Shown here one piece after another: positions 9,501-21,358 of a stretch of 64,000 nucleotides of DNA. The DNA lies in NCBI GenBank assembly GCA_025526995.1, contig JAHLKG010000006.1, positions 62,001 through 126,000 on the forward strand, given 5' to 3'. The stretch is from Powellomyces hirtus (taxonomy: Eukaryota > Chytridiomycota > Chytridiomycetes > Spizellomycetales > Powellomycetaceae). Position 1 is the first letter of the stretch. Each line of letters begins with the position of its first letter. A program made the translations under genes and the position numbers. The notes below the pieces were generated by a model. That model did not search any database and was not told where the DNA came from. It saw nothing but the letters and a program-made list of their open reading frames with translations.

Positions 9501-11742
9501 CCTGGCAACGGTACAGCTTGCTGGTGCTGAGGGTACCAATCGGTCGCTTGGGTCGTCCAGTCAGTCCCAATTTCTGATTCTCTCCCAATGCCGTATACGC
9601 ATCCCTCAGAGCGGACGGAGGCGAAATGGTGATGGGCGCGCAATTCTCTGCAATCTGGGTATCCAGACCATACTTTCTCAACCTATCCTGCAACTCTTCA
9701 TCTTCAGCCAGCAGGACGACTTGGACCACGACTTCCGAATGAGCTTTCCTCTGGTACGCGCCGAGACGACGGCCGAGCGGGTCCAATTCCGCAGTAGACA
9801 AGAGGTCATCGTAAATCAGGTTGCCCAGAATATACAGACTCTGCGCCCAGACCAAGGGCACGTTTTCATTGGGCACCCGCTGTTGCGACCCCGGGTTCTT
9901 GCGCTCTTCTTCCACTGCGTTGCGGGGAACGATAAACAGTTCGGGGACGAGTCGCATGTGCGCCGGGGGCAGCGAGCGCTTGGAGACCGAGGAGGAACGC
10001 GCAAGGGGCGAGGGGTGAGACTCGTGAGCAAGGTGGTCCCGGTTGTAGTTTGGGATTCCCGCAGAATCAACGAGGAGAGGGTCGAGTTTCCGGCGGTACT
10101 CGTCAACCTGCGCATGGTCTTCCCGGAACAGGCCGTCCAGAATCATATAAGTGTAAAAAAGCGGCCATTCCGATTCGACGCCCTCAAAGATTTTGAGTTC
10201 GGCGGGATCGTAGTGCAATCGGCTGACGTTTTCCAACACGGTTTGATGCCCATCGCGGAGGAACCGCTTGAACCCGTAGTTCCCGCCCAGTTTCTTCACA
10301 ATGTCGTTGCGCGTGCGGGTCACGAGGGCGGGGTCATGAACGGCAAAGGCCGGGAAGGAGATGACCGAGAGCAGAGCGGCGTCGATTTCCTTGGACGCGG
10401 ATTCTCGGGGGAGTGCTGAATGCAGTGTGGTGTAGTTGCGCGTCATTTCGTCAGGCAGCACGTGGATGACGGACGCGGGTCCGCCTCGTGCGCCAAACAG
10501 GTTAATGCCGTTGATGGCTTGCAGGGCAGCAACCACCATTCCGATACTGGAAGAATTGAGCTCGGGTTCTCCGTGGTTCACCTTGTTTCCCCTTTCCCAT
10601 ACTCCGAAATCCGGGGTTCTGTGGACAAAGTACAAGAATATAGCTGATCAGCCAACTTGACCGGGATGACCGAAAGGACCCGACGCCCGCGATCTCACCG
10701 GTATGCTCGCTCTATATAAAACACCAGATTCTGCACGAAATGCACTTCGTCCATGGTATATATCAGCTTCATCCCGCTCGCCGTCATCTGCGATAGCGCC
10801 AGGAGGAAGATGCTGGTGGCGTCAATTTGCAGATGGCCCCATTCGGTATCGCCAACCACGGTTCCACCCGTCTGAGTATTGTATCTATCGAGGCGGGTAA
10901 GTGATGATCAGATAGAGTTCCAGGGCAAGGTTGGTGATGAGACATGTGTGGTCCGCCGACGTGATGGGGGACTGACAGGCACACATACTTTGCATGCAGA
11001 GCGTTTCCTGCAGCTTGGGTGTTTTTGAACTTTTCCACTTTGTGTGCTTGGCGCATCATGGAGCTCAAAAGACCTCGCATGGTCTTGATGGTCGCGTGTT
11101 CCAGTTCATCTGCATAGCCATTCGATGGATCGTGAGTATGCGTACATTGGGAGAAAGAGGTGTCGCTTCATTCATATCACTTACAGCCTCGACCATCTGC
11201 ATCGTCAATGCGCCGGTAGGCTAATGCGAGACCCCAGACACAGAAAATGGTGTACACGTTATCCCTGCAAGTCGCAACACAGTTCAACGGAAGGTCTAGC
11301 GCGGGCGGCAATATGTGATGCAAAAAACGTACCGAACCCATGCATCTCGGTAATCTCCATGCGTTGTTATGGCCACTGATGCTGGAATCTGCAATGACAA
11401 TTGATCAAAATACAAGAAACAAAAACATTGGGGACACGCGCGTGAAGTGCTGTGTGGATGCACATGGTCTGTGAGAACAACCCCGAATGTGGGCTATACC
11501 CAGTGGAGCGATTCAGCATGTACACTTTTTCCCATCACAAAAGCCCATGCTTCGCTGGTGTGGCCCCGCATAAACCGCTCTGACTCCCGACATTATGCCT
11601 TCCACATGGTGACAGTCAATTTGAGAGTGCTGGCGAAATAGACACATACCAGTCCGGTTGCCGGGTTCTGTCGAGTCAAGATGATGCTGGCGACTTCTTG
11701 ATAATATTTGTCGAGCTGAGCCCGGACCCTGGTGGTGGGCAT
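6544..11742 (-). CDS. Phosphorylase b kinase regulatory subunit (alpha/beta type) with an inserted FAM3/ILEI-like domain
   Basis: There are six exons (11742-11650, 11388-11333, 11264-11185, 11109-10989, 10884-10699, 10618-6544), giving 1,536 residues. All phases close. Alignment from memory to animal PHKA is strong: [67 protein letters not shown] and [18 protein letters not shown] in the glucoamylase-like N-terminal part, then the C-terminal [15 protein letters not shown] block near residue 1296. The family scaffolds the (alpha-beta-gamma-delta)4 kinase that activates glycogen phosphorylase. Between the middle helical part and the C-terminal block, about residues 1085-1216 (top-strand 7500-7900) match the FAM3/ILEI (PANDER-like) fold: [29 protein letters not shown] and [12 protein letters not shown]. 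Poly-Thr and Pro/Thr-rich linkers follow. The C-terminus lacks a CAAX box. The first five exons are short, while the last is 4.1 kb. Confidence 0.93.
7351..7390. repeat. (GGT)n trinucleotide tract inside the phosphorylase kinase exon
   Basis: A near-pure GGT run on the top strand encodes a poly-Thr stretch (nine Thr) in the linker between the ILEI-like domain and the conserved C-terminal block. A second, less pure tract near 6660-6700 encodes another Thr run near the C-terminus. Confidence 0.85.
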
Positions 11743-12199
11743 GGCGGGCAGTTGACCGATGGGGTCGGGACGAGTAGGAGGACAAGCGGGGGTAAACGCG
11801 GTCCGGGCCTCGTTTTATTGGAGAAGGGGAAAAGCCGGGAGCTAGGAGCTGTCTGTCTGCCTGGTGACAACGTCTGCAGTTTTTTTCGACTGCGTGGTCG
11901 TTGTCTGGTTTCAATCACCGACAGCGAGAGAGAGACCTGTGGGCGATATGCGATAGGCGATCGGATCAGCACAGCTAATAGGAGGAGCGGAGGAGGCTGG
12001 CGGGCAGGCGGGGGAGGCGCGCGCGACGCGTGGCACAAAGACAAAAAGACAAAAGGCATTCAGGCATTCCATGCACAAGCAAAAGGGGGGAGAGTGACTT
12101 TAGGCACTCAAAGGCGCAAGGCAAAGAAGAGTCGGAAGCAAAAGAAAACAGAAACCGAGCACAGGCATTCAATCAATTATCCCGTGCCCACGTTCAAGA
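11743..12199. other. Shared upstream region of two divergent genes
   Basis: These 457 bases lie between the ATG of the reverse-strand phosphorylase kinase gene and that of the forward unknown gene at 12200. They are purine-rich on the top strand, with GAAAAG- and AGGAG-type tracts. They probably carry both promoters, but no TATA box or specific site was recognised. Confidence 0.45.
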
Positions 12200-13137
12200 A
12201 TGTCGCCAGTGGGCATGGCAGCTCCGGAAGGCATCCACTACCTGATGATAGACTGGGTAATGCCCCGCATGTATACCGTGGTTCCACCTTGACAGCAGAG
12301 TGTTATGTTAACTGGCCGTTGGGGTAATCAAATGTAGATGCTGCATGAGGTTATCCAAAGCTATATGAATCCGTCTGAACCCGGTTCGGCAAAGAAGGCG
12401 GCTCGGTTCATTGCGATGGTTGAAGACATGTTGGAGACGCTGGACGACCTGGACCAAGTCGAGTTTGAAGCGCGCTTGCTGCTGTACCGGGTAGTGCGAG
12501 TCATGTTGGACGTGTAAGTGTGGGAGAAGGGTGGGCGGGCGTTGTGGGTTGGACGTGATGCTGAGCGTCTTTTTTGGTTGTTGTCCCCAGACCGCAGCGA
12601 CAGACGAATGCCTGCGCGCTGATTGACATTGTTCCCGAGTTTATGAAACTAAGCGGGCTGATTCTGCGAGGAATGGGGGCCGACGTTCTGACGTCGCGAT
12701 GGTACACGTTGGTTGCGGAAGTCCAAATCCAAGCGGCGATTGAGGCGTGTGTGTGGGGAGGACAGAGCGAAGAGGATGCGGGGCAACTGATTGGACGACA
12801 CAACATCAAGGACGAGCCGCTGCTTGAGGGCGGGATGCAAAGCTTCCTGTATCAAAAGTACAGGGAGCAGTTGAGGGCGGCGAGCAAGCGGCCGTTGCTG
12901 GACCTGCGGGCTGAGCGGCCATTGGGCGAGTTCCAGGCAACGCTGTTTGACTTTTTCGAAGGTATCCTCGAGCAGTTTGCCGACCCTGTGCTGGTGAGTC
13001 AGAGTCAGCGTGGGAGGGGGAGGGTTACCTAAGTGGCTGATGAGCAGACAGGATTCAAAGTCATCAAGGCCCCTCCTGCTGCTGCTGCTCAAGAAGAAGA
13101 AGAAGAACAAGAAGGAGGAGGGGGAGGGCGTGCATAG
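12200..13137 (+). CDS. Uncharacterised protein, 241 residues
   Basis: Four exons (12200-12256, 12338-12513, 12591-12993, 13048-13137) join in phase to 241 codons. The predicted protein begins MSPVGMAAPEGIHYLMIDW and is largely helical and acidic, with segments such as MVEDMLETLDDLDQVEFEAR and PEFMKLSGLILRGMGADVL. It ends in an Ala/Glu/Gly low-complexity tail (AAAAQEEEEEQEGGGGG). There is no signal peptide or membrane segment. The regular introns and protein-like composition outside the tail argue for a real gene. I do not recognise the family and infer no function. It diverges from the phosphorylase kinase gene. Confidence 0.75.
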
Positions 13138-13624
13138 GGTTAGGAGAAAGTAGACAAGTATTAGATATAGGATTGCACTCTCGTACTAGATGTATCCATG
13201 CGAGTGAAGCGGCCACGTTACACAAGACTCGATTGCCGTGCGTTTCAGATTGAGTGACTCACTGACTGAGTGACTGAGAGAGAGAGAGAAACGCCCCCTC
13301 CCTCCCTCAGCCTTCCTTCCTTCCTTCCTTCCTTTCCTTATCTCAACGAACGCACGCGAAAGAAACGCGTGAGCCCTTTCTATTAGAGAAAGAAGACACG
13401 GCCATCATTCAATCAATCAGCCACCTCGACTACTAGACTACTAGACTACTAGACTCACTCACGCACTCAACCACTCAGACTATCATAGACACTCGCGTCC
13501 GTCGTCTCTCTCTCTCCAATCCCCTTTCTTTCTTCCCTCCTCTTGTCTTGTTTGTATCTTATTATTATTACACTCGATTTCCCCCCCTCCCTCCCTCCTT
13601 CCCTCCACGTTCCCTCCTCTCACC
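13138..13624. repeat. Microsatellite-rich 5' flank of the chitin synthase gene
   Basis: The 487 bases before the chitin synthase ATG contain (GA)n near 13278-13290, (CCTT)n near 13314-13335, three CTACTAGA units near 13429-13453, (TC)n near 13507-13516 and C/T-rich tracts up to the ATG. This pyrimidine-rich strand probably forms the promoter and 5' leader. No gene is seen. Confidence 0.7.
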
Positions 13625-16145
13625 ATGCCACACACTGCCGCCTACTCGCCCTTTGCCGCTACTCTCGCCCCCAGAGCTCCCTCCACAGACTCGGACTCTG
13701 ACCACCCGCCAATAATAGCCAGGACCTACACCCAAGCACACCGCCCCACCACCCTCAAGAGGAAGGGTATGTCCACCCCCCTCACTCCCAAAAGCGTCCC
13801 TCTTAACTCCCTCTATTCCCTCCCCTAATGCCAGGCACAATGTCCCGACCCGAGCGGCAGGTCGCTGGACCGTCGCCGCTGCTGCGAACCCACACCAACA
13901 GAAGCACCCGCCGTGTCCTCGCCGGGCCCCTCTTGTCCGACGAGCCGCCCATGCAGACTTGGGAAGCATGGGCTCTCTTCTCAAAAGCAATGACCTGCTG
14001 CATACCCGCCGCCTGCATGTCCTGCTGCAACGTCAAAGGCAAAGGACCACAGCAGGCATGGAGAGAAAAAGTCACCCTCTGCATCCTCTTTGCCTTGCTC
14101 AGCTTGCTCGTCTTGTTCTTCATTGTCGGTCTCAACCCCGTGCTGTGTCCCGCCTCGGACCGCGTAGAGTTTGCTCCCATGACCGCTCCCGGCACCCTCG
14201 TCATCCACGGACGCATCTACAGCCTCGAGGGCGCCAACAACGATATCGCTAGGGAGTTTCGCGATGCAAACGGTCAGGATGCCTCCGACTTTTTCTCTCA
14301 ACCAGAACTCCCCGTCTGTGCCGGACTGGACGTCCAGAGATTCCCCTTTGCCAGCACCTCCATCGGACCGCTCTGCCAGGCCACCCAAAGCTGCTTTGAC
14401 GTCGCCTCGTTGAAACTAGTCACTAGCTTGGCCGATGGAAGCACCGTAGATCCCACAGCCGCCTACGACTGGACTCATTTGCAGAACCAGAATTACATTG
14501 TCTACAAGGAGATGGTGCTCAACCTTGAACCGTTCTACCGCGTCGCCCCGATTCCGCGCAATCCTGTCGACAAGCTGCTGCGCTACCTTCGCGCTGCGCG
14601 CATCCTTGACGCCAGTCGCCCCTTGGTGTTGAGCGACGAGCTGGGTTCTAGTCTGGCTGCTCGCCAGTGCCTGGAACAGAAATTCTTTGCGGGCAGAGTG
14701 GCCGAACAGTCCGTCCGCTGCATCTTTGCTTTCCTGTTTTCTCTGGTCATTGCCATCATTGTGCTCGGCGTCATGATGGCTCGGTTTGTCATGGCGGTCC
14801 TCTTTGACTGGTTCTTTTCCCGCACTCTGGCTCGCACCCCAGATGATCCTGTCCTTGCCGCCTCTGCAGCAACAACAGGAGCAGCACGCAAAGGATCGAA
14901 TCCGCAATCCGTCCCGCTGTCTGGCCGTCCGTATGACACGGAAATGGCCAAAGTCGGCAAGCTGAAAACGAAACCCAGCATGGACGTGGCCACCATTGGT
15001 TTAGACTTGTACACGATCCTCCTGGTCACTTGCTACTCGGAAGGCGAGGCGTCACTTCGCACAACCATGGAATCTCTGGCCGCCACCGACTACAACGACA
15101 GGCGGAAACTGCTGTTTGTCATTGCTGATGGAATCATCACCGGAAAAGGAAACGACAAGAGCACGCCGGACTTGCTCTTGGACATGATCGAGATTGACCA
15201 GACCTTTGGCAGCGATCCAAAACCCTACAGCTACATTGCCGTGGCCAGTGGATCAAAGGGACACAACATGGCCCGGGTGTACGTTGGACATTTCAGGTCG
15301 GGCGACCACAGAGTGCCAACGATTCTCGTCATCAAATGTGGCACGCCAGAAGAAGCCAGTGAGGCCAAGCCCGGAAACCGCGGAAAACGTGACTCTCAAC
15401 TGATTTTAATGAACTTTTTCACCCGCGTCATGTTGAACGACCGCATGACTCCGCTCGACTTTGACATGTTTCGCAAAGTGCACCACATTATGGGCGTCAC
15501 TCCGGACTTTTTCGAAATTGTGCTCATGGTGGACGCAGATACCAAGATTGCCACCGACTCGCTTCGCCTGATGATCAATGCCATGCACAACGATCAGGCC
15601 ATCATGGGCCTCTGTGGCGAAACGAGGATTGCCAACAAGACCGACAGTTGGGTCACCACCATCCAGGTGTTTGAGTACTACATTTCTCACCACCTCGGCA
15701 AGGCGTTCGAGTCTGTATTTGGAGGTGTTACCTGTTTGCCTGGCTGCTTTTGCATGTATCGCATCAAATCAAGAAAGGAAAATGGCGACTGGGTTCCCAT
15801 CCTCGCCAATCCGGACGTGGTCGAGACCTACTCGACCAACGAGGTTGACACCTTGCATCAGAAGAATTTGTTGCTGCTGGGCGAGGACCGGTTCCTGACG
15901 ACCATGATGTTGCGAACGTTCCCAGTGAGAAAGATGGTGTTCATCCCGCAAGCCGTTTGCAAAACAGTGGTTCCAGATGACTTTGCGACTCTGTTGAGTC
16001 AACGGAGACGGTGGATCAATTCCACCATTCACAACTTGGCCGAACTGGTCATGGTCAACAATCTGTGTGGAACTTTTTGCTTTTCGATGCAGGTAAGCCC
16101 TTGAATGTGTGCAGGCCAGGAGACAAGTACAGACAACTAATCCCA

Positions 16146-16213
<68 letters not shown>

Positions 16214-17171
16214 GTTTGTTGTCCTGTTGGATCTCATCTCCACCGCTGTCCTCCCCGTAACGATTCTCGCCGCCATTTACATTATCCTTGACGTAGTCCT
16301 CCGCATTGGCGCCGAAGGGCTCTCCACGGGTCAATACTACACCATTGGGACTCTCGGACTGGTCATGTTTTTCCCATCCATGATTGTGATCTTGTCCTTC
16401 CGTCGATACCAATACGTGCTGTGGCTGTTCGTCTACCTATTGGCGCTACCTATATGGAACATGGTGCTTCCGCTCTATGCGTTCTGGCATTTCGATGACT
16501 TTTCGTGGGGCGCCACCCGCCAGCTCGCTGGACAAAAGAAGCAAGGCGGCGGCGACGATCACGGAGACAGCTCGGGCACCTTTGACGGAACCAAAGTCAG
16601 TCTGAAACGATGGGAAGAGTACGAGCGCGCATGGAGAAAGCGACGACAACAGGCGAATGCCACCACCGCCTTCCAGCAGCAGCGCGGAATGGGCGGATCG
16701 TCGCTGTCGGATATGCTCCCCGGCAAGACCGCCACCTCCACCACCGTCTACCAGCCGCGTCCAGCTCTGCCCGAGTCCCTCCCGTCCTTTGATTTCTCCG
16801 GCACGGCAGCCAGCAGCATTCACTCGCAGGACAGCGACCACTACTACAGCCCCCACACCCACAACAGCAGTGTCACGAAACTCGTCAGCCGCCCCGACTC
16901 GCCGTTCCGCCCACCGGGTGCGCACCACCCCCACACATTCCAGATTCCCTCCCGCACGTCCAGCCACGACTCGCTCGTCCCGCAGTACTACCACGCCCAA
17001 GCCCTGCCGCGGCAGCAGCAGCAACCACACCGGCACCCCAGCACCGACAGTCTTGACTCGGCGTCGGGCAGCACGGCCTACAACACCAGCCGAGCGTCGT
17101 CCCGCCAGAGTTTGCTGCCCGGCCACCCGAGACAGCAGCAGCAGCGTCACCAACACTACCCGGATCAGTAG
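13625..17171 (+). CDS. Chitin synthase, division 2 (class IV/CHS3-like)
   Basis: Three exons (13625-13766, 13835-16092, 16215-17171) give 1,118 residues. The enzyme polymerises N-acetylglucosamine from UDP-GlcNAc into chitin at the plasma membrane. After a disordered basic N-terminus there is a membrane segment around residues 130-150 ([15 protein letters not shown]). A cytochrome-b5-like stretch follows ([19 protein letters not shown]), then another membrane segment and the GT2 catalytic core: [16 protein letters not shown], the DADTK metal/substrate motif, GEDRFLTT, and the product-site signature QRRRW in [17 protein letters not shown]-terminal membrane helices are encoded in exon 3, followed by a Ser/His/Gln-rich tail. 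There is no myosin motor, which separates it from class V/VII enzymes. The start at 13625 uses the first exon in phase. ATG 13840 is an alternative. Confidence 0.93.
16151..16209 (+). repeat. (CT)29 microsatellite forming the 3' end of a chitin synthase intron
   Basis: An uninterrupted CT run of about 59 bases lies in intron 2 (16093-16214) and stops five bases before exon 3 (ATCAG, then exon). It therefore doubles as the polypyrimidine tract of the acceptor site. Length variation would change the spacing between branch point and acceptor. Confidence 0.95.
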
Positions 17172-17617
17172 ACCTGATTCTTCCCATTTCCCCCCTCTAT
17201 TAATGAATGCTGCCTGCCCCGCCTTTGACCAAACGGACATTGACCAAGCGGGACATTAGTTGGTTTTTTTTTTTTTTTGGCGTAGCATTTGTAGTATAGC
17301 CGCGCAATCCCCATCTCCAAACCGCCACGACCGCAAAGTAGGACACACATTCCTGCCCCAAACCGCCTACATAAGTCTCTAGAAATGGTGTACTCTTTAT
17401 TGTAATTTTTGTATACACTCACACACACACACACGCACGGGCGTACAAGTCGTCAACACGGCCGTTCTTCCCCATCTCGCGTCTCATAAACTTTTCAAGT
17501 CCTTTATTTTTGCCGTTCGGGTATCTCCAGGGTTTTACTCGTGTACATAGATAGATTAGACCCCGCTCAAATCTCGTTTTTCCCACATCCCCGCTCGTGC
17601 CCCGTTCTCCAATCGTC
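17172..17617. other. Convergent 3' flanks
   Basis: About 446 bases separate the stop of the chitin synthase from the stop of the reverse-strand CKAP2-like gene. A T13-14 run near 17265-17278 and a short (CA)n near 17415-17433 are present. No gene is seen. Confidence 0.5.
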
Positions 17618-20600
17618 TCAAAACCGCGGCATGGCCGGTACAGGCAACGGCGTCATGGGCAATTCCCGCGCACCGCCATCGCCATCCTCCTGGGCGCGCC
17701 CACCACCCGCCCGCGGCGTCATGTCCATCAAGATCGCGGCGCTCGTGCTCGCCAACGGGGTGGTCGACGTGGACGACGACGCGGCGGTCCCATCAACACC
17801 GCACCGACCGTCGTCAAAAAGCACACTGAATCGATTCGCGCTGCGAGTCCCCGTCGTCGTTGGCGTCCACGTCGTCCTGTCGCCCGCCGCCGCCTTGGCG
17901 GGCGTGGTGGGCTTGCGACCGGGCGTTCCAGATCCCATATCCAGATGCTTGAAAAAAAAAAATAAAAATAAACAAATAAAACAAAAATCAACCCCCCACC
18001 CCACACACACACACACACTGCATCTCCACACACACCTTATTCGGAACATACGCATAGCCATACTCCCTCAACAAAGCGTCCGTATCCGCGGCACCGGGGA
18101 CACCCGCCGCACCCCTCCTGGTCCTCGCCGCACTCGCCGCACTCGCAGCCTCGATCCGCGCAATCTCGGTGCGGACGCTCGCGGGGGTCATGACGCCCGT
18201 GGTCCTTCTTGGCGTGGTGGGAGTGTCCGTGTGGGTGTGCGTGTCGGTTGTGGGGGTCGTGCCACCACCACCACCACCCGGCGCCCCACCACCACCACCA
18301 CCGCCGCCCACCAGTCGCCGCGTCGAGCGTCGAACGGGGGTAAGCACCGTGCTCACATCATCGCCCAAAACTGCCACAACAACAACACCACCAACCAAAA
18401 GAAAAAACGATTAAAAATGACAATGTCCCTCACCAAACGCGACACACCCACACAACACAACACTCACGTTCGCGATCCCGTCGACTCGCCTTGACGGGTG
18501 TCAACACCTTCACACTGCCCCACACCTGCTGCTCGGTGCCCACCTGCACCGGTCCCAACGGGTGGCGCCGCGCCGCGTCCGAACCGTGCGGGGCGAGAAT
18601 CGGGTCCAGTTTCCACGCCACCTTCTTTCTGCCGTGCAGCTGCTGCTGCGGCTTGACGTCCGTGTTCTCAGTCATGTCGTTGTTGCTGTTGTGGTTGTTG
18701 CTGTGCTTGTTCAAACCACGCTCCCCCACCGCGCAGCCACCACCCTCATCATCGCCCACATCATCGCCCAAACTCAACATACTCAGCACCCCCGCAATCT
18801 GGTCAAGGCCCTCCTTCAAAACCCCTCCATGACCCCTCGCTTCCACCGCCTTGACCACTCTCGCCGCCGGCGTGCCCCCAAACCTCCTTGGCGCTGGCGC
18901 CACAGCAGCACTCGCAGGGGTCCTGTTCAACACCCCTCTCGGCCTCTCCTCCCTCCTCTCTTCACTCGCCGCCTCCAACGCCCTGGCACGCGGGGGCGAG
19001 GGTGTGCGCACGAGACGCGGGGGCGAGCGGTACCCGCCCGCAAACGACCACTGCGGGAGGGGCGGGGACGTGGGTTCCACGAGCGTGTGGGTGCCGTGGT
19101 TCGCACGCGGGGAGGAGCGCGGGAGCGACGGGTCCGTCGACAAAAGTGCGGGCGGTGGCGTGGTGGACCACGTAGACGATGGAATGACGTGGGTCGGCGG
19201 TGTGGTGGGCCGGGGGGTGGGTGGCACTGCAAACGGTCACAGGTCAGACCTCCACTCGTTGCGAGAGAGAGAGAAAAAAAAAAACTACTCAAATCGCATC
19301 TCTCACACTCACACTCTGCCTCGTCTCCACTCCCCTCCTTCCTCTCCTCTTCGCCAGTCCTCATCCCCTCCATCTCCACCTCTCCCGCCGCATCTCCACA
19401 TTCATGTTCACGCATCATCGTCACCGACCCCGCATCGCGTCCCCGGACCCTCGGCGTAGCGTCCGCATCATCATCCACCAGCTGCAAGGTCGCGTCACGC
19501 GGGGTTGTATTCGTGGCGCGGGGGCGGTACGTGTGGGTATCAAATGTCAATGGCTGCTGTTGTTGCTGTTGAATTAGTTGCTGTCGTTCCGCGAGGACCG
19601 CGTCCAGGAGCTCGGTGCTGGTCTGCACCGCGATGGTGCGGGTCAGCGGGACGGGGCGGACGGGTGTTTTCGCGCTACGTCACAAACAAATAAAAAAAAA
19701 GTAGATTCCGAGTCAGAACACGGTGGGGGCAAGAAACCAAGAGCCCAAGTGTGGATGTATTTGACGTCTCAAAACGCATACCAGTTAAGTGCCGCCTGCT
19801 GCAACATCGCCTGCAACGTCTCCATCTGTTTATGCGGGAGGTCCAGCTCGTGTGTCGTGCAGCCCTCACCCGCATCCGGAGGGGTGGTGGCCATGGGAGA
19901 GTCTCTCAAAACCCGTTGTTGTTGTTGGTGCTCTTGTTTCGGCGGGGTGAGCGAGCGAGCCAGTGCAGAATCTTGCATGGCGGGCATGACCGAGTGCCGT
20001 GGTTTCGTCACAATGTTACGGGTCGCCTTGATAGCTACGGCCGAGGTCGTACTGCGGTTCACGGCAGTGGTGGTGGTGGTGGTGGTCCTATTCGTGCCCG
20101 GGATGCTCGCAACAGTTGACCGCGCAAACGTTGGAGGTGGTTGTTTCCGAGCGTGTGTAGCATTCGTGGCTGCTCGCGACCCCGCAACTGCGGTAGAGTG
20201 GTGGTTCGTCCGTCTCACGGCGGGTTGTGGTGCAGTAGCCGTGCTGCGCTGCGACGGCATCGCTCCTGATAAAGGTGGCCGCGGGATGCGAGACGGGCTT
20301 TTGGCCGAATATCCCGCCGCTGCAGTGGGGTTCGAAAGAGCAGAAGAAGAAGAGGATGAAGAGGAAGTCGCTGTTGCTGTTACGGCGGCGGCGGCGGCTC
20401 GGCGGGTCGTGACTCCGGGTTTGGTGATCGTGGTGCGGGTTTTGGGTCCGTGTGCTACTGCTGGTGCGGACGGTGGGATTGAGCGTGGAGCGGGAAAGAC
20501 TGGTGTGTGGATGGGGGAAGTGATAGTGGTTAAACGGAGCGCGGTGAGAGGTCAAGACGAAGTTGGGCGAATACATCTCCATACCTTGGGAACCATTCGG

Positions 20601-20920
20601 CCGCGCAGCTGGTTTGGCAGCACCACCGTGCGGGGCGGGTTTCCCAGCCCTAAAATAAAACCGATCAAACAAACACAAATTGGAGAAAAGGGTACCCAAC
20701 AGTCAGTTAAGAAACAGCCCATGTTTCCCACATTTCCCTGGCACATATCGTTGTCACTCCCATACCTTTTAGCCCGCTCCATCTCCTTCTTGCGTTTGTA
20801 CTCTTCCAGCTTCTGCCGCAACGCCAGCTGTTCGGCCGTCGGCTCGGGCATAGCTGCGAGCGGCGCGGGGACCGGATTGGGGGGCAAGGTGTGATGGGGA
20901 TGGTCTTCTGCGGTCAGCAT
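17618..20920 (-). CDS. Long disordered protein with CKAP2-like terminal motifs
   Basis: Seven exons (20920-20766, 20649-20585, 20499-19782, 19674-19313, 19226-18468, 18370-18036, 17947-17618) join in phase to 907 residues. Most of it is Pro/Ser/Thr/Arg-rich and probably disordered. Near the N-terminus is a basic helix, LRQKLEEYKRKKEMERAKR (residues about 34-52). Near residues 672-705 are two TPV motifs (VLTPVKAS and VLTPVRRSTR), followed by LLREYGYAYVPNK ending near residue 798. A basic N-terminal helix plus C-terminal TPV[RK]xS boxes resemble cytoskeleton-associated protein 2 (CKAP2/CKAP2L) and related spindle proteins. That is a weak, motif-level resemblance, so function is inference. The gene structure itself is well supported by phase continuity. 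The donor of exon 4 has two in-phase options six bases apart. Confidence 0.6.
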
Positions 20921-21358
20921 TGTTGCTGGGTCGCTGATGGGTGGGTGTGAGGGGAGATGTTAACACGAGTGAGACGGCGTCTTTTTTGCGAAGCTGTAAT
21001 GCCCCCCAGGTGCGGTGGAAATGCTGGGTTTGGGTCCGGCGTGAACGGGGGGGATGGGAATGGATGCTGTGGGAGGGGACTGGGGAGGAAAGAACGAGAG
21101 GACGGGCGGGGAGCGTGTGGACGGGACGCGCGCGTAAAACCCAAGGGTTTGCGCTATCGAAACAGGTGTGCAGTTTCTCTCGCCTTTTTTCGGACAGGGA
21201 AGATTTCGGACAACCAGAAAGTGGCTTGTGTGGCTTGGCTCTCGCGTAAGCAGAGCTGAGTTTACATTTTGTTTTGAACTGCAACTGGCTGGGACCACCG
21301 ACCTGTGTGCTTTTGCTGATATCCCCATCTCTACGAATTTGCTTCACGATAGATAGCA
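20921..21358. other. Shared upstream region of two divergent genes
   Basis: These 438 bases lie between the ATG of the reverse CKAP2-like gene and that of the forward gene at 21359. No gene is convincing here and no TATA box was recognised. The region presumably contains both promoters. Confidence 0.45.

Noticed and set aside
6895..10419. Long forward open frames opposite the phosphorylase kinase exon
   Set aside because: They are antisense shadows caused by GC-rich codon bias. The reverse-strand protein is conserved end to end with PHKA.
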